Shown here: positions 43,693 through 52,327 of the stretch, in pieces | How the letters are laid out: every line of letters starts with the position of its first letter | Position numbering within the stretch: the stretch's first letter is position 1 | NCBI GenBank assembly: GCA_964480725.1 | Contig: CAYZQO010000023.1 | Location: 1 to 64,000, forward strand | Direction of reading: 5' to 3' | From: JAFGBI01 sp964480725 | Lineage (GTDB): Bacteria; Myxococcota_A; Polyangia; Polyangiales; Polyangiaceae | Length of the DNA: 64,000 bases | Position numbers and translations under genes: made by a program | The notes under the pieces: model-generated | What the model was told of the DNA's origin: nothing | The model's database searches: none | Seen by the model: only the letters and a program-made list of their open reading frames with translations

Positions 43693-44553
43693 ATGCCAGG
43701 CAAGACGAGCCGCCACTGGTACCCGGCATCGGGCCGGATCGGGCCCCGGAAGGAGCTCCGGTCCTCGTCGCTCGTCCCGCGCATGGCACCGGCGGCGCTG
43801 CGACTACCGGACCCTCGGGTTGCCCAGCTCTCGCTCCCCTTCGCCAGCAAGGGACCGCAGATCTTCGTGCACGAGGGGGCCCGTCAGGCGCTCGAGCGGC
43901 GCTTCGCGGCGGCCTTCTCCCGGCCGATCCAGCTCGCGATCACCGACAACCGGCGCCGGATGGTGACCTACGCGGAGGTCGGGGAAACCCTCCGGCTCCG
44001 GGTCCACATGATGTTCCTCGGGGCTCCGGACGACGTCCTGGATTCGCTCGTCCGCTACGTGCACGAGAACGCTCGTGACGCATCGAAGCGCATCGGGGAG
44101 TTCATCGGAGCGAACGGCCACCGGATCCGGGCGTCCCGGAAGGTGCCCGGCCCGCTCCGCACCCGCGGCCGTTTCCACGACCTGGTTGGGATCCTGTCCC
44201 GGGTCAACGATCAGTACTTCGGCTCGAGCGTCACGGACGTGCTGATCACCTGGGGGAGGCGGTCCCGGCCTCGCGGCGACCGCAGGACGGCCATCAAGCT
44301 CGGGAGCTACAGCGCTGCCGAGCGCCTCATTCGCGTGCACCCGGCGCTGGACCAGGAGTGGGTTCCCCGCTACTTCGTCGCCTACATCGTGTTCCACGAG
44401 TTGCTCCACCACCTCTTCCCCGGGGAGCTGCGGCGGGGGCGACTGCTGGTGCACTCGGCAGAATTCCTCCGCCGTGAGGCGGAATTCCGGCAGTACGAGC
44501 GCGCGCTGGAGTGGGAGCAGAAGCACCTCCGGCGGCTGCTCGGCGCGCGGTGA
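43693..44553 (+). CDS. SprT-like zinc metallopeptidase
   Basis: The 286-residue product has a zinc-protease site FHELLHH (H235, E236, H239) followed by a further histidine in LLVHSAEFLRREAEFRQYER (H254), the spacing of SprT/Wss1-like domains. SprT-like proteases in eukaryotes (SPRTN, Wss1) cut DNA-protein cross-links; bacterial roles are little known. The position next to recA fits a repair role (inference). An alternative start is ATG 43783. The Arg-rich N-terminus (GRIGPRKELRSSS) could bind nucleic acid. Confidence 0.7.
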   Translation: MPGKTSRHWYPASGRIGPRKELRSSSLVPRMAPAALRLPDPRVAQLSLPFASKGPQIFVHEGARQALERRFAAAFSRPIQLAITDNRRRMVTYAEVGETLRLRVHMMFLGAPDDVLDSLVRYVHENARDASKRIGEFIGANGHRIRASRKVPGPLRTRGRFHDLVGILSRVNDQYFGSSVTDVLITWGRRSRPRGDRRTAIKLGSYSAAERLIRVHPALDQEWVPRYFVAYIVFHELLHHLFPGELRRGRLLVHSAEFLRREAEFRQYERALEWEQKHLRRLLGAR

Positions 44554-44605
44554 GCCCCGTCTCCACGGCAGCGGGGCAGGCGCCGCGTGCGGGAGCGCGG
44601 TGGCT

Positions 44606-45370
44606 TCAGAACTCGAAGGCGAGTCCAGCCATCCAGGTGGTCGCACCGACGTCGAGCCGGTCGCTGCCGAAGCCGTCGAGGCCGGTCGTCAAGAACTCGC
44701 CGAAGGCGTAGACGCTGTTGAGGCCCGTGGTCGTGTCCATCTCGAGCGCCGAGGCGCGGTCGAGCGAGTCGAGCAGGAACATCCCGCCGAGCGCCGCGTG
44801 ATAACCGTAGGAGGAGCCCTTGCCGACGACGCCATCCGCGCGCTCGAGGTGCTCCTCGCCGCGCGCCCACCAAAGGGCGTAGCCGAGCCCCCCCTTGGCG
44901 TAGACCGCGAGGGGCACCTTGGTCTGCTGCGCGAGGACATCGACCCGTAGCACCGCCACGAGGTAGGCGGGGAGGACGCGGAGCCGGGTTTCTTCGCCAG
45001 ACGGGCCCGAACCGTCCATGAGCGGCGCCTTCGCCTTCGCCGTGAAGGTGCCGAGTCCCAATCCCGGGCCGAGGCTGCCCACGGAGGGGATGCGCAGGAG
45101 CTGGTAGTCGAACTCGAGCCCGACGAGGTAACGCCGCTTGTCACCGAAGACGTCGTCGTACGGCGTGCCGGAGGCCGACTCATCGACGCGCGGGCGGTAG
45201 GGACCGAACCGGAGCTCGACGGCCATGTGCTGCGGCGACTGAAACCCCGCCCCCCGTTCGAGCCCACCGTAGGGCCCGAACTCGTCCACGCCTTGCGCGC
45301 TGGCGGCCTGCGCGGCCACGAGGGTGGTCGCCGCCGCCGCGCCGGCGAGCCCGAATCGCCGCCAGCTCAT
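44606..45370 (-). CDS. MXAN_2562-like outer-membrane beta-barrel protein
   Basis: A signal peptide (GLAGAAAATTLVAAQAASAQG) precedes a ~230-residue domain with barrel-like strands (HMAVELRFGPYRPRVDE, KRRYLVGLEFDYQLLRIPSV, GKGSSYGYHAALGGMFLLDS) and a terminal aromatic residue (TWMAGLAFEF), typical of outer-membrane insertion. The sequence and its pairing with a MYXO-CTERM-like gene recall the MXAN_2562 family (recalled, not searched). The ATG overlaps the previous gene stop as ATGA. Confidence 0.75.
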   Translation of the reverse strand: MSWRRFGLAGAAAATTLVAAQAASAQGVDEFGPYGGLERGAGFQSPQHMAVELRFGPYRPRVDESASGTPYDDVFGDKRRYLVGLEFDYQLLRIPSVGSLGPGLGLGTFTAKAKAPLMDGSGPSGEETRLRVLPAYLVAVLRVDVLAQQTKVPLAVYAKGGLGYALWWARGEEHLERADGVVGKGSSYGYHAALGGMFLLDSLDRASALEMDTTTGLNSVYAFGEFLTTGLDGFGSDRLDVGATTWMAGLAFEF

Positions 45371-46608
45371 GCTCTTGGTCGCCTCCGGCGCCGGGCGCCG
45401 AGCAGGGCAGCCGCGGCGAAGAGCGCTCCGAACGAGGCGGGCGCTCGCGCCCGCGAGAAGGCACAGAAGCCGCCGCCCGCGGTGCCCCCGGCCTCTCGGT
45501 AGGCCTCGAAGAAGGTGGTCACCGGTTGGGGCGTTCCACACACCACGTTGGAGAGAGGACCCGGGTTGCCGAGCAGATCCACACCCGAGACGCCGACCGC
45601 GAAGGTGGTCCCGTCCGTGAGCCCGGTCGCCAGCCCCTCGGTGGCCAGGACCGTCTCGCCCTCGCCGCACTGGTAGGCGTCGTCCGGGATGGTGCCCGGC
45701 ACCAGCACACCGAAGTCGCACGCGCCCTGCACGGTGCCGGTCGCCCCGCCCGACGTCGAGGGCGTCGAGCCGCCCGCGGCAGGGGTCCCACCGGCGTTCG
45801 ACCCCGCGCCAGCCGCGCCCAACACTCCGCCGTTGCTCGTCGCCGCGCCGGCCGCGCCCGGGACACCGCCGTTGCTCGTCGTCGCGCCGGTCGCGCTCGA
45901 GGCGCCGCCGGTGCCCGCCGTCGCCCCGCCCGCGCTGGCCGCGTCGGTGGCGGAGGCGCAGTAGATGCGGTAACCGGCCCAGTCGTTGCTGTCAGTGATC
46001 TCCCAGCTCACCTGGAGCTTGTCCTCCGCCACTTCGGTGGAGATCCCCGAGGGCGCCGCGGGGCCCGTGAGATCGATGCCGGTGTCGAAGGTGGCGGCCG
46101 TGCCGCCGAGCTCCTGCCCGTTGACGAGGAGGAAGTAGAGCTTGAGCGTCATGCCCCCGGTCGCCAGGTCTCCGGGCTCGCAGTCCTCGACGGTCCCCTG
46201 GCCCTCGACCTCCCCTCCGTCGTCTTCCAGGGTCGCGATGTCCTGCATACGGACGCGAATCGTGTACGAGTCGTTCTTGGCCCCCTCGGCGAAGACGCGC
46301 CAGCAGCTCGCGCTCCCGCTGCTCCGCTCGTCGTAGATGGAGCAGTCCGCGCTCTGCGACGCCCAGACCTGGAGGTTGTAGCCGCCGGCGTCCCGAACGG
46401 TGACCTTGAAGAGGAAGGCGTCGTCCGAGATGCAGTCGGCCCGGGTCACGTAGTACCGCTTCTCGATCGACTCGCCGTGGTTCTCGCCGAGCTCCCGCTG
46501 GGGGTTCGGGTTGATCGTGATCGACGCGGCCAGCGCGGGACTGGCCAGCGCCGCCACCACGGCGGCGGCGCCGACGACGGCGATCCAGAGGGTTGGGCGC
46601 GATCCCAT
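45367..46608 (-). CDS. MYXO-CTERM-type anchored surface protein (MXAN_2561-like)
   Basis: The 413-residue product has a signal peptide (LWIAVVGAAAVVAALASPALA), an N-terminal beta-rich region with paired cysteines, a fibronectin-III-like segment (VSWEITDSNDWAGYRIYC), a Gly/Ala/Ser repeat region, and a C-terminal GGGFCAFS motif followed by a hydrophobic helix and RRRRR. That ending is the MYXO-CTERM sorting layout, thought to attach proteins to the outer surface. An AGGAG site precedes the ATG. It overlaps the barrel gene, suggesting they act together. Confidence 0.75.
   Translation of the reverse strand: MGSRPTLWIAVVGAAAVVAALASPALAASITINPNPQRELGENHGESIEKRYYVTRADCISDDAFLFKVTVRDAGGYNLQVWASQSADCSIYDERSSGSASCWRVFAEGAKNDSYTIRVRMQDIATLEDDGGEVEGQGTVEDCEPGDLATGGMTLKLYFLLVNGQELGGTAATFDTGIDLTGPAAPSGISTEVAEDKLQVSWEITDSNDWAGYRIYCASATDAASAGGATAGTGGASSATGATTSNGGVPGAAGAATSNGGVLGAAGAGSNAGGTPAAGGSTPSTSGGATGTVQGACDFGVLVPGTIPDDAYQCGEGETVLATEGLATGLTDGTTFAVGVSGVDLLGNPGPLSNVVCGTPQPVTTFFEAYREAGGTAGGGFCAFSRARAPASFGALFAAAALLGARRRRRPRA
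45827..45904 (-). repeat. Two tandem 39-base units in the surface protein linker
   Basis: Two adjacent 39-base units starting CCGCCGTTGCTCGTCG encode (minus strand) TSNGGVxGAAGAx repeats in the flexible linker. About 31 of 39 positions agree. Part of a longer Gly/Ala/Thr/Ser low-complexity region. Confidence 0.7.
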
Positions 46609-46768
46609 CGGGAGGCTCCTTTCAGCACAGAGCGTGCCACGGTGCAATCGCGGTCGCGACCGCTCTTGGGCGCCGGGCGAGCAGCGGGCGCCGGCGTCCG
46701 GTACGCCATCCTGGCGAATCGGGTCGGTCCGCTGCCAAAGTGACAGCTTGTTGCTAGGGTTCGCCGAG

Positions 46769-49222
46769 ATGGCGAGCACCACGCCGCCGCCCGCCGAGCC
46801 GCCCCACGCGGACCAGGAGCCCGCCGACGGGCAAGCCCCTGGCGTGACCCAGGGGCTCGTCACCCACCAGCGAGGCCCCGGCGGGCTCGTCATCCGGGTC
46901 GCCTCCCAGGAGTCCGCTCCAGCCGAGGCGCGGCGCTCGATCGAGGAGCTCGAGCGTTACGCGCTCGGCGCCGCCGATCTGGCGAGACCGCGGCTCACCT
47001 TCGGGGTCGGCGTCCTCTCGCTCGAGTACGAGGTCGGGCCCGCCCTCGCCGAGCCGGAAGCCCTGCGCGTGCTCACACCGGCCGCGGTGGGCGAGCGGCT
47101 CGAGCGGGTCGCCGTCGCGCTGGCCCACCTGCACGCTCAGGGGATCGCCCACGGTCACTTGAGCCCGGAGGTGCTCACCCTCGGTGACCGCGCCGTGGCG
47201 GGGCTGGGGGTCGCCGCCTTGCTCGAGCGGGGGTCGCCGGGACGGGCGGCGGCTGCGCTCCCGGAGTCGCTGCGCGCGCCGGAGCTGGGGAGCCGTGGGC
47301 CCACCCCCGAGAGCGACGTGTTCGCGCTCGGGGTGCTGGTGCAGCAGCTCACGCGAGCGCTCGGCGAGCCGAACGTCGGTCCGTGTCGGACGACGGAGGC
47401 GCTCGAGCGCTGGGCTGAGCGAGCGACCGCCACGCGCCCCGCCGACCGCCCCCCCGTGGGCTCCCTCGCCGGCGTCGCCCGCTCGCTCGCCGCCGACGGC
47501 CCCACGGTCGCCGCTCCCGTCGGCTCTTCCACCGAAGGCTCCGCGATGGCCGAGGTCGACGCGCCCTACCTGACGGAGCCGGTGGGCTCCCCCCCTCCCA
47601 CCGCTACTCCGCGCTCCGCGCCCCCGGCGCGGCGAGCCGTCCGGTGGGCGCGTCCGCTGGCCTCGCGAGGCGAAGGCTCGCCGCCGCCGTCGGTAGGCTC
47701 GCCGCGAGGTCGCTCCTGGGGCGTCATCGTCGCGCTGGCGCTCGCCGGCGGACTGATGGTGGGCACGGTCCTTCTGGTCTTCTTCCTCGGCTGGCGTCGC
47801 GGCGGCAGCGCGGCGTCGGTCCCCGCGCCGCCGCCGGGCGGGCGGGGCCTCGCTTCCGTGGCGCCGAGTACGCCGGGCGGCGCGAGCCCCCCCGCGCCGC
47901 CGGAGGCGCCGTCGCCCTCGGCGCTCGCGCCCCCTTTCGGCTCCAGCGCCGCCGCCCCCGCGCTCGCTCACTCCGGCGATCTCATCGCGCCGCCCGTCGC
48001 CGCGCTCCCGGCCTCGCACGCCCGAGCCGTGATGCCGATCGACCCGGAGTCGCCGAGCCTCGGCGACCCACGCTCGCTGGTGACCGTCGTGCTCTTCGGC
48101 GACCCCGCGTCGCCGCGGTCCCTCGCCGTGCTGGCCGCGCTGCGGCGAGCGGCGAGCTCGATCGGCGACGTGCGCCTGGTGTGGCGGCACGCGACGCACG
48201 ATCTGGCCGGCGCGCGCGCGGCGCGGGCGGCGACCGCGATCCGGCGAGCCCGCGGGGCTGACGCCTTTTTCCTCTTCCTTGCCGCCGTGGCGCGGGGCGG
48301 CGGCGCCCCCCGCGACGACGCCCTCCTGCTGGCCGCGGGCGCGGCGAACACCGACGCCATCGAGCTCCGCCGCTGGCTCGCCTCGCCGGAGCCGATGGAC
48401 GAGATCGAGCGGGACCGCGCCCTGGCCGTGCTCTTCGGGGTGCGCGAGCCGCCGGTGCTCTTCGTGAACGGCCTTCGCGTCGCGGGGGAGCTGCGGGTCG
48501 CGCGGCTCGAGGCCCTGGTGCGCGAGGAGCGACGGAAGGCGGCCACCCGCGTGGCGGACGGCGTCCCGCCGGCGGACCTCTACCCCGACCGCGCCGCCCA
48601 CAACCTGGTTCGGGTCGGCGCGGCGGTCCGACTCGGTCGCTGCCCCACCCTCGCCCGGGCGCCGTGGCGCGGCGCGGCGCGCCCCCTGGTCACCGTCGCG
48701 GAGTTCACCGACTTCGAGTGCGCCCTGTGCGCCGATCTCGCCCCGGCCATCGACCGACTGGTGCGCCCCGGGGGCGACGTGCGGCACGTCCACCTCGACC
48801 TCCCGCTCACCCAGCACGCGAACGCCCAGCGGGCCGCGGTCTTCGCCCGTGAGGCCCACGCGGCGCATGGCGCCGAGGTCTTCTTCCGGCTCGGTGCCGC
48901 GCTGCGCCGCTCCGCCGCCCCGCTCGACGACGCCGGGCTCAGCGCCGCCGCGGCCTCGCTGGGGCTCGACGGCGCCTCCCTGCTCGCCGGGGCGCGCCGG
49001 GGTGACCGCGCGCCCGACGTCGCCGCCACGGTCGAGGAGGCGCGGCGGCTCGGCGTCCGTGGGATCCCCACGCTCTACGTCAACGCGCGGCGCCTCGACG
49101 GCGTGCGCGGCCCCGCCGAGCTCAACGCCGCGGTCGTCCAGGAGCGCGCGCGCGCCGCACGCCTCGTCGCGGCCGGCATCGACGCTGGGCGGGTGTGGGA
49201 GCTGCTCTGCGGCGCCGAGTGA
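46769..49222 (+). CDS. Pseudokinase - membrane helix - double thioredoxin-fold fusion
   Basis: An 817-residue protein. Residues about 60-230 follow a kinase fold, but the catalytic loop reads HGHLSPEVL (about 128) in place of HRDLKPEN, the DFG site reads GLG, and no ATP lysine is seen; RAPELGSRGPTPESDVFALG keeps the APE and SDVF motifs. A membrane helix spans about 317-342, then a Pro/Ala linker. Two DsbA-like domains follow: one without cysteines (LFGDPASPRS, cis-Pro region EPPVLFVN) and one with FTDFECALC (C651, C654) and GIPTLYVN. It looks like a cytoplasmic pseudokinase tied to an outer thiol domain. ATG at 46769; divergent from the surface-protein gene. Confidence 0.8.
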   Translation: MASTTPPPAEPPHADQEPADGQAPGVTQGLVTHQRGPGGLVIRVASQESAPAEARRSIEELERYALGAADLARPRLTFGVGVLSLEYEVGPALAEPEALRVLTPAAVGERLERVAVALAHLHAQGIAHGHLSPEVLTLGDRAVAGLGVAALLERGSPGRAAAALPESLRAPELGSRGPTPESDVFALGVLVQQLTRALGEPNVGPCRTTEALERWAERATATRPADRPPVGSLAGVARSLAADGPTVAAPVGSSTEGSAMAEVDAPYLTEPVGSPPPTATPRSAPPARRAVRWARPLASRGEGSPPPSVGSPRGRSWGVIVALALAGGLMVGTVLLVFFLGWRRGGSAASVPAPPPGGRGLASVAPSTPGGASPPAPPEAPSPSALAPPFGSSAAAPALAHSGDLIAPPVAALPASHARAVMPIDPESPSLGDPRSLVTVVLFGDPASPRSLAVLAALRRAASSIGDVRLVWRHATHDLAGARAARAATAIRRARGADAFFLFLAAVARGGGAPRDDALLLAAGAANTDAIELRRWLASPEPMDEIERDRALAVLFGVREPPVLFVNGLRVAGELRVARLEALVREERRKAATRVADGVPPADLYPDRAAHNLVRVGAAVRLGRCPTLARAPWRGAARPLVTVAEFTDFECALCADLAPAIDRLVRPGGDVRHVHLDLPLTQHANAQRAAVFAREAHAAHGAEVFFRLGAALRRSAAPLDDAGLSAAAASLGLDGASLLAGARRGDRAPDVAATVEEARRLGVRGIPTLYVNARRLDGVRGPAELNAAVVQERARAARLVAAGIDAGRVWELLCGAE

Positions 49223-49250
49223 GCGCGTTCGCGTCCGCCGCGGGCCGCGG

Positions 49251-50252
49251 TCAGAGCCGGACGACCACGTGCGCCTGGCGTCGCAGGCCCTCCAGCCAGC
49301 GGCGCCGCGCCTGGTCCATCTTTCGTAGGTAGACGCGGTTCTCGAGCTCACCCCGGGCCTCTTCGAACGAAGGCAGCTGGGACTCCTCGCGCTCCACGAT
49401 CTTCACGATGACGAGCTGCTCCTCGAGCCGGATCGGCGCCGAGATCTCGCCCACCTCCAGGGCGAGGACCGCGCGGTCCACCACCGGGGCCAACATCCCC
49501 GGCTTCATCGCCGGGAGCAGCCCGCCGCGCGCGCGCGTTCGTGCGTCGCTCGAGTAGGCGCGGACGAGCTCCGCGAAATCGGCGCCGGCGCGGGCCTCCC
49601 GCACGATCCGGGCTGCCAGGTCGCGCTGGGCGTCCGCGCCGCCCTGGGGGGGGACGTGGAGCCAGGCCGCGCGGAAGCTCAGGCGCCGGCGCTCGTCGGC
49701 GACCGCGTCTCGGTACTCTGCCTGCAGGTCGTCCTCGGTGATGCGGATGCGCCCCTGCAGTCGGAGGTTCATCAGCTTCGCGTCGAGCACCTGCCGGCGG
49801 ATCTCCTTGCGGTACTCCTGCTCGGTCATCCCGCTCTTCGTCGCTTCGCTCACCAGCTCCGCGACCGACAGCCCGTTCTGGCCGGCGATCCGCTGCATCG
49901 CCGCGTCGATTTCCTGGCTGGTGACGACGATGCGAGCGCGCGCGGCGGCGCGCTCCTCGACCTGCTCGTCGATCATCCGATCGAGGACCTCCCGGTAGAT
50001 CTGCGAGATCGCGGCGTTGCGCTCCGTGCCCACCCGGGTTTCCTGGTAGATGCGCACGAGGAAGGGACGCGCGCGCTCGCGGAGCTCGCTGAGGAGGATG
50101 GCGTGATCGCCCACCACGGCCACGATGCGCTCGACGACCGCCGCGTGGCTCGGGGTGGGGCCCAGCGCGATCGCGACCGCGCCGGCCAGCAGGAGCGAGC
50201 CGACCCAGCGACGGAGCCGGGTCAAGGGCGATCGGGACATGCGGCGCGTCAT
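49251..50252 (-). CDS. SurA-like periplasmic chaperone / peptidyl-prolyl isomerase
   Basis: A signal peptide (RWVGSLLLAGAVAIALGPTPSHA) precedes a SurA-type N-terminal helical domain (VERIVAVVGDHAILLSELRE, REVLDRMIDEQVEERAAARA) and one rotamase (parvulin) domain (FRAAWLHVPPQ, DFAELVRAYSSDARTRARGG, VGEISAPIRLEEQLVIVKI). It should help fold outer-membrane proteins. ATG at 50252 sits behind a GAGGTG site. About 333 residues; last gene of a minus-strand run. Confidence 0.88.
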   Translation of the reverse strand: MTRRMSRSPLTRLRRWVGSLLLAGAVAIALGPTPSHAAVVERIVAVVGDHAILLSELRERARPFLVRIYQETRVGTERNAAISQIYREVLDRMIDEQVEERAAARARIVVTSQEIDAAMQRIAGQNGLSVAELVSEATKSGMTEQEYRKEIRRQVLDAKLMNLRLQGRIRITEDDLQAEYRDAVADERRRLSFRAAWLHVPPQGGADAQRDLAARIVREARAGADFAELVRAYSSDARTRARGGLLPAMKPGMLAPVVDRAVLALEVGEISAPIRLEEQLVIVKIVEREESQLPSFEEARGELENRVYLRKMDQARRRWLEGLRRQAHVVVRL

Positions 50253-50302
50253 GTAGCACCTCGCGCCGCGCCGCCCAATCCTCTGCGGTCGGTGAGGTTC
50301 GG

Positions 50303-52327
50303 TCACGGGGCCGCGGTCGCCCGGCGGCGAAAGCGCCAGCGCGTCCCCAGCCGCCCCACGGCCTCGGCCGCGAAGAGCAGGAGCACGGCCAGGGCGGCTT
50401 CCCGCGACGCGTCGACCCGACCGGTCACGCCCCCGGTGTGGATCGGCACCGCCAGCTGCCCGGGGTCACGGGGGCGCTGGGTGAGCTCCTCGGCGGTGAG
50501 GGTGACGATACGCGTCTCCCTGTCCTGATCGCGGACGACGCGGTACCGCCCTAGCTCGGCGGGCGTGTAGACCCCTCGGGGCCCCCCGTGGGTCGGATCC
50601 CGGTCGGGCGCGACGGTGACGGGGGCCCCCGCCGGAGGAGTGAGCCGGACCCCGTCCTCTCCCTGGAAGACCCACGGCGTCCCCGCCGTCGTCACGCGGG
50701 GGCCGTGGCGACGGGCGGCCTCGTCGATGGCGTGCGCGAGGAGCGCCAGGAAGGCGGGACGGAGCGCGAAGTCGCTCTCGCCTGGCGACGCCGGGAGCGC
50801 AGCCGTCATCACCAGACCCCGCCCCAGCTCGCGCTCGAAGAGGAAGGGGTCGCCGTCGGTCCAGCGCGCGAGCACGCGGGCCCCTCCGGGGAGCGAACCG
50901 CTGAGCGGGACGCGTCCCCGCGGCGCGAGCGAAGCGAGGCCCGAAGCCTCGGGGCCTAGCGCGGTAGCCGTGGCCGGATCGATGCCGGGCGCCGCCGTCT
51001 CCGACCAGCGCGGCGAGCCCGCCACGAAGGGCTCCAGGTTCGCGCCGAGCTCGGCCCGGCCCGCGTTCGGACCGAGCAACGCTAGGGCGACGCCGCCTCG
51101 CTCGAGCCACCTGACGAGGGCCTCGCGCGCCTCGGGGCCGCTCCCCGCGGGATCGTCGAGCACCAGGGCCGACCACCCGACGTAGGAGGGGGCGTCGTCG
51201 GGGAGGAGGGTGAGCGGCTTCACCGTCGCGCCCGCCTCGAGCGCGCGCAGCGCCTGCTCCACGATCGGCGGGCCGCCGGTCGCTGCCGTCCCCGAGCTCG
51301 GATCCGCGAGCACGGCGATGGTGGTCGCGCCGCGCTCCTCCGCGATGGGCGCGCGGTCGTTGTGGTGCGCGGCGTCGCGCCCGGTCAGACGAGCGTCGAG
51401 TTCGCCGAGCAGTGGCGGGAGCTCGACGACGACCGTCTGCGTGCCCGACCGCTCGGCGATCGGTGCCGAGCCGACCACGGCGCCCTCCGAGGGCCGCGCC
51501 GAGGCGGCGCTCGTGGTTGGCGCGGACGCCCGCGGGGGAAGGTCGGCGCCGACCACCTCCACGCGGCGTCCGGCAGCGGCAGCGGGCTCGTTGCACGCGA
51601 TCTCGGCCGTGACGCGCGACCCGCGGCGTTCGGCGCGGACGACGCCGCAGTCGGCGGCGGGTCGGGTGAGCTCCGGGAGCGGCGCCCAGACCGGCGGGGA
51701 GCCTTGGGGCAGCTCGTCGCCGGCCAGGTCGCTCAGGACGAGGACCCGTCGGTCCCCGTGCGGCAACTCCGCGAGCGCGGCGCGTGCGAGCTTCACCGCG
51801 TTCGCCAGGTCGGTGGCGCGATCGGACACGGCGAGCGCGTCGAGCGTGGCGCGCGCCGCCGGGAGATCGGTGGTCGCCGCCAGCGCCAGGCGCGAGGGAC
51901 GTCCCGCGAGCACGATCGCCACCGCGTCCCCGTCGCGAGAAGAACGGAGCAGTTCCCGAGCGCCGGCGACCGCTCGCTCCCAGCGCCCGGCCCCGCCTGG
52001 GGCGGCGAGCCGCATGCTCGCCGAGTCGTCGAGCACGATGGCGAGCGCCACCGACGCGCCAGCGTCCCTGTCCAGGGAGAGCCGCGAGCACCGCACCAGC
52101 GGTCCCGCGCCGAGCGCGGCCAGCGCCGCCACGAGCAGGCCTCGGATCGCGAGCAAGGTGCGATCCTCGAGGCGGCTGCGGCGCCGGGCCACCGGGGGAG
52201 CCGGGGGGACGAGTGAGGTCGGCGGGAATTCGCGCTCCTGCGCCCGCCCTCGGCGCAGGAGGTGCGCGGCCACCGGCACCAAGACCAGGAGCGCGACGGC
52301 GAGCGCGGCGGTGACGAGGAAGGTCAC
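50303..52327 (-). CDS. BatA-like membrane protein with VWA domain
   Basis: Two N-terminal membrane helices with the BatA-type FPPTSLVPP segment and RRRSRLEDRTLLAIRGLLVA, a von Willebrand A domain with metal site IVLDDSASMRL (DxSxS), a second Rossmann-like half (ERGATTIAVLADPSSGTAAT, EALVRWLERGGVALALLGPN), and a C-terminal membrane helix (REAALAVLLLFAAEAVG). The GTG start overlaps the DUF58 stop (GTGA). Such proteins act with DUF58 and MoxR ATPases; no MoxR is in the window. About 674 residues. Confidence 0.88.
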   Translation of the reverse strand: MTFLVTAALAVALLVLVPVAAHLLRRGRAQEREFPPTSLVPPAPPVARRRSRLEDRTLLAIRGLLVAALAALGAGPLVRCSRLSLDRDAGASVALAIVLDDSASMRLAAPGGAGRWERAVAGARELLRSSRDGDAVAIVLAGRPSRLALAATTDLPAARATLDALAVSDRATDLANAVKLARAALAELPHGDRRVLVLSDLAGDELPQGSPPVWAPLPELTRPAADCGVVRAERRGSRVTAEIACNEPAAAAGRRVEVVGADLPPRASAPTTSAASARPSEGAVVGSAPIAERSGTQTVVVELPPLLGELDARLTGRDAAHHNDRAPIAEERGATTIAVLADPSSGTAATGGPPIVEQALRALEAGATVKPLTLLPDDAPSYVGWSALVLDDPAGSGPEAREALVRWLERGGVALALLGPNAGRAELGANLEPFVAGSPRWSETAAPGIDPATATALGPEASGLASLAPRGRVPLSGSLPGGARVLARWTDGDPFLFERELGRGLVMTAALPASPGESDFALRPAFLALLAHAIDEAARRHGPRVTTAGTPWVFQGEDGVRLTPPAGAPVTVAPDRDPTHGGPRGVYTPAELGRYRVVRDQDRETRIVTLTAEELTQRPRDPGQLAVPIHTGGVTGRVDASREAALAVLLLFAAEAVGRLGTRWRFRRRATAAP

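Noticed and set aside
46754..49351. 865-codon minus-strand frame opposite the pseudokinase-thioredoxin gene
   Set aside because: Arg/Gly/Pro-rich shadow; the plus strand has clear domain motifs.
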